Assembly: GCA_947373775.1 (NCBI GenBank)
Contig: CANBZE010000153.1
Span: 1-5,586, forward strand
Origin: Alphaproteobacteria bacterium
GTDB lineage: Bacteria; Pseudomonadota; Alphaproteobacteria; Micropepsales; Micropepsaceae
Direction: 5' to 3'
DNA length: 5,586 nt
The translations under genes were made by a program, and so were the position numbers. Positions 5,100 to 5,586 of this stretch are shown here, one piece after another; position 1 is the stretch's first letter, and every line of letters begins with the position of its first letter. A model generated the notes under the pieces. That model was not told the origin of the DNA. It saw nothing but the letters and a program-made list of their open reading frames with translations, and ran no database searches.

Positions 5100-5537
5100 C
5101 TACTTCATGTCTTTCATGTGGTGGGGCATGTCGTGGGGCATGTCGTGGGTCACAGGCATGCTCAATGTGGCGCCGGTAGGCGCCACGAACACCGCCAGGA
5201 TGCTGGCCGGTTCGCTGTCACTGGCATTCTCGCTGACCATATGGGTGCTGCCCTGGGGTTCGAAAAAGGTTTCGCCGGGGCCATAGACCTTCGCTGGACC
5301 ATTGGTGGACACCTGCGAGCGGACCTTGCCGCTGACGACATAGACAAAGACGCTGCCGGGATGGCGATGCGCCGCCGACTTGCCGCCCGGCGGATAATTG
5401 ACCATCACCGCCGTCAGGGTCTGGCCCGGCGCATTGGCCAGTGCCCGGGCCATCAAGGGACTGACTTTTGCAGGAGGCGCCTCGGCCGCCAGCGCGGGCG
5501 CGCTCAAAACCAGGAGCAGGGCAAATACAGATCGCAT
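5100..5537 (-). CDS. Exported cupin with His/Met-rich C-terminal tail
   Basis: The product has 145 residues, with a signal peptide of about 18 residues (LLLVLSAPALA then Ala-Glu-Ala). A single cupin barrel covers about residues 38-120. Cupin motif 1 (residues 51-70) has His-57 and His-59 in place, but Val-63 stands where the metal-binding Glu is usual. Motif 2 (88-104) has G, P, G and His-99 correctly spaced, with Glu at 103 and Asn at 104. Three His ligands remain, so a metal site is plausible. Single-domain cupins range from dioxygenases and isomerases to simple binding proteins, and the activity here is unknown. Residues 127-145 form a tail with four His and five Met, containing HDMPHDMPHHM, which resembles copper- or nickel-binding tails. 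AAAGGA (5547-5552) lies nine bases before the ATG. It heads the pair with the FKBP gene, 7 bases apart. Confidence 0.9.
   Translation of the reverse strand: MRSVFALLLVLSAPALAAEAPPAKVSPLMARALANAPGQTLTAVMVNYPPGGKSAAHRHPGSVFVYVVSGKVRSQVSTNGPAKVYGPGETFFEPQGSTHMVSENASDSEPASILAVFVAPTGATLSMPVTHDMPHDMPHHMKDMK
5121..5150. repeat. 12-bp tandem repeat inside the cupin gene tail
   Basis: The 12-mer GTGGGGCATGTC occurs at 5121-5132 and again, identically, at 5133-5144, and is followed by GTGGGT (5145-5150). It encodes the repeated Asp-Met-Pro-His unit of the tail, so the His/Met-rich end probably grew by in-frame duplication. The 12-base length keeps the frame whatever the copy number. Confidence 0.85.
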
Positions 5538-5543
5538 GATCGG

Positions 5544-5586
5544 TCATCCTTTGGCGGAGCGATATGTGAGCGTTTTTGCAGCCATC
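5544..5586 (-). other. Possible 3' end of an upstream gene
   Basis: Reading leftward from the window edge, one minus-strand frame stays open for 13 codons (AAKTLTYRSAKG after a Met) and ends in TGA at 5544-5546, six bases before the cupin ATG. The cupin ribosome site AAAGGA abuts this TGA, as at the other operon junctions here. The stretch is too short to identify, and it could equally be a non-coding leader with the cupin promoter. Confidence 0.22.

Overview
The window is GC-rich and densely coding. Seven genes fill it apart from one 186-base divergent intergenic region, and none of them is a transfer, phage or resistance gene. The protein types (secreted cupin, Blc-like lipocalin, CNMT/CFAS-type methyltransferase, exported beta-propellers) and the base composition suggest a chromosomal region of a Gram-negative bacterium. 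My best guess is an alphaproteobacterium, but nothing here fixes the taxon. I see no tRNA, rRNA, CRISPR array, insertion sequence or phage feature.

Layout. Bases 1-3335 (minus strand) hold a tight four-gene operon, read right to left: an exported NHL-type six-bladed-propeller protein whose blade motifs match peptidyl-alpha-hydroxyglycine alpha-amidating lyase (PAL); a small exported four-cysteine protein of unknown function; an exported YVTN/lactonase-like beta-propeller; and a lipocalin cut off by the left edge. The junctions are +9 bases, a 4-base overlap and +8 bases. Bases 3336-3521 are the divergent promoter region. Bases 3522-4544 (plus strand) encode a SAM-dependent methyltransferase of the cyclopropane-fatty-acid synthase/coclaurine N-methyltransferase family. 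Bases 4541-5537 (minus strand) hold a second small operon: an exported cupin with a His/Met-rich C-terminal tail, followed 7 bases later by an exported FKBP-type peptidyl-prolyl isomerase. Its last stop codon overlaps the methyltransferase stop.

How the genes fit together. Six of the seven products carry an N-terminal signal peptide or signal anchor, so both minus-strand operons supply proteins to the cell envelope or periplasm. The methyltransferase is the only evident cytoplasmic enzyme. Co-transcription of a PAL-like propeller, a Cys-rich small protein, a second propeller and a lipocalin suggests one extracytoplasmic process, perhaps handling a hydrophobic or peptide-like ligand. No substrate can be named from sequence alone. 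The least described parts are the four-gene envelope operon, the PAL-like active site in a bacterial protein, and the metal-binding-type tail on the cupin.
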